From the IMG/VR virus record IMGVR_UViG_3300021483_000006, positions 1-25,388 of that record: 25,388 bases of DNA; one strand, written 5' to 3'. Under the pieces are notes generated by a model that was not told the DNA's origin, ran no database searches, and saw nothing but the letters and a program-made list of their open reading frames with translations. This DNA is from a virus. Of the stretch, positions 25,334 to 25,388 are shown in pieces; within the stretch, counting starts at the first letter, position 1; each line of letters starts with the position of its first letter. A program made the translations under genes and the position numbers.

Positions 25334-25388
25334 TTACCCTCCTTGTTTAAATGGAGTTTGTAATTGTCTTATATTTTGTGGCAATTTT
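25334..25388 (-). CDS. C-terminal end of an upstream late gene (partial)
   Basis: On the minus strand an open frame enters at the window edge and ends with KLPQNIRQLQTPFKQGG before a TAA at 25336-25334, two bases into the scaffold gene's leader. By position it would be the portal or another head gene. A second frame (ending TITNSI) is also open, so the assignment is tentative. Confidence 0.4.
   Translation of the reverse strand, partial: KLPQNIRQLQTPFKQGG

Noticed and set aside
1-25388. Search for tRNA genes, CRISPR arrays, insertion sequences and integrase or attachment sites
   Set aside because: No cloverleaf with a TTCGA-type T arm, no spaced identical repeats with unique spacers, and no transposase or recombinase motif was seen by eye.

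Overview
This window looks like the early/replication half of a tailed double-stranded DNA phage (or prophage) genome. About 60 small, tightly packed genes lie head to tail on the plus strand. Many have strong AGGAGG-type ribosome binding sites and short ATGA/TAATG overlaps. The only minus-strand coding is at the two edges. The DNA is AT-rich and the proteins are rich in Lys, Glu and Ile, which fits a phage of a low-GC, Shine-Dalgarno-using bacterium such as a Firmicute. A thermophilic or anaerobic host is possible but unproven. No integrase, tRNA, CRISPR array or insertion sequence was seen.

Layout. (1) 1-507, minus: N-terminal part of an N4-gp56/P22-like major capsid protein. (2) 508-1770: a divergent control region with a monocistronic early gene (promoter 889-918, terminator 1118-1146), an array of GGTTAAC/TAACGAG repeats (1160-1325) and a promoter at 1706. 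(3) 1768-7712: small accessory genes, including three paralogous 77-96 aa proteins, a tandem pair of basic proteins, membrane peptides, a probable frameshifted gene, a nucleotidyltransferase-fold protein and Cys-rich proteins. (4) 7952-11361: recombination module with a PD-(D/E)XK exonuclease, a YopX-like protein, a coiled-coil partner, and a RecT-type annealing protein with a long C-terminal extension. (5) 11362-12209: a Cys-cluster gene flanked by two strongly structured RNA elements, the second of which looks like a stand-alone small RNA. (6) 12210-18643: replication module with an HNH endonuclease, a replisome organiser carrying an iteron-type origin inside its coding sequence, a ribbon-helix-helix repressor with its own operator, a winged-helix/DnaB-like ATPase and a Holliday-junction-resolvase-like nuclease. 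(7) 18631-24365: an orphan HicB-like protein, zinc ribbons, a P-loop kinase, an M15 peptidase (probable endolysin), a small secreted Cys-rich protein and an XRE-type HTH protein. (8) 24362-25330, minus: scaffold-like protein, preceded by the tail of another late gene.

How it fits together. The exonuclease and RecT protein form a two-component recombination system. The replisome organiser should bind its own 22-bp iterons and, with the DnaB-like ATPase, open the AT-rich stretch next to them. Early transcription appears to be driven by a small set of sigma70-type promoters, three of which (1706, 5691, 15071) share an 18-bp near-palindrome across the -35/spacer and so probably form one regulon. 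The scaffold and capsid genes, normally adjacent, sit at opposite ends of this window, so the whole plus-strand block lies between them.

The most novel-looking signals are the pseudoknot-forming RNA at 12085-12195, its partner hairpin with an anti-Shine-Dalgarno loop at 11368-11431, the in-gene iteron origin, the GGTTAAC repeat array and the shared promoter operators. All function calls rest on reading motifs by eye; no database search was made.
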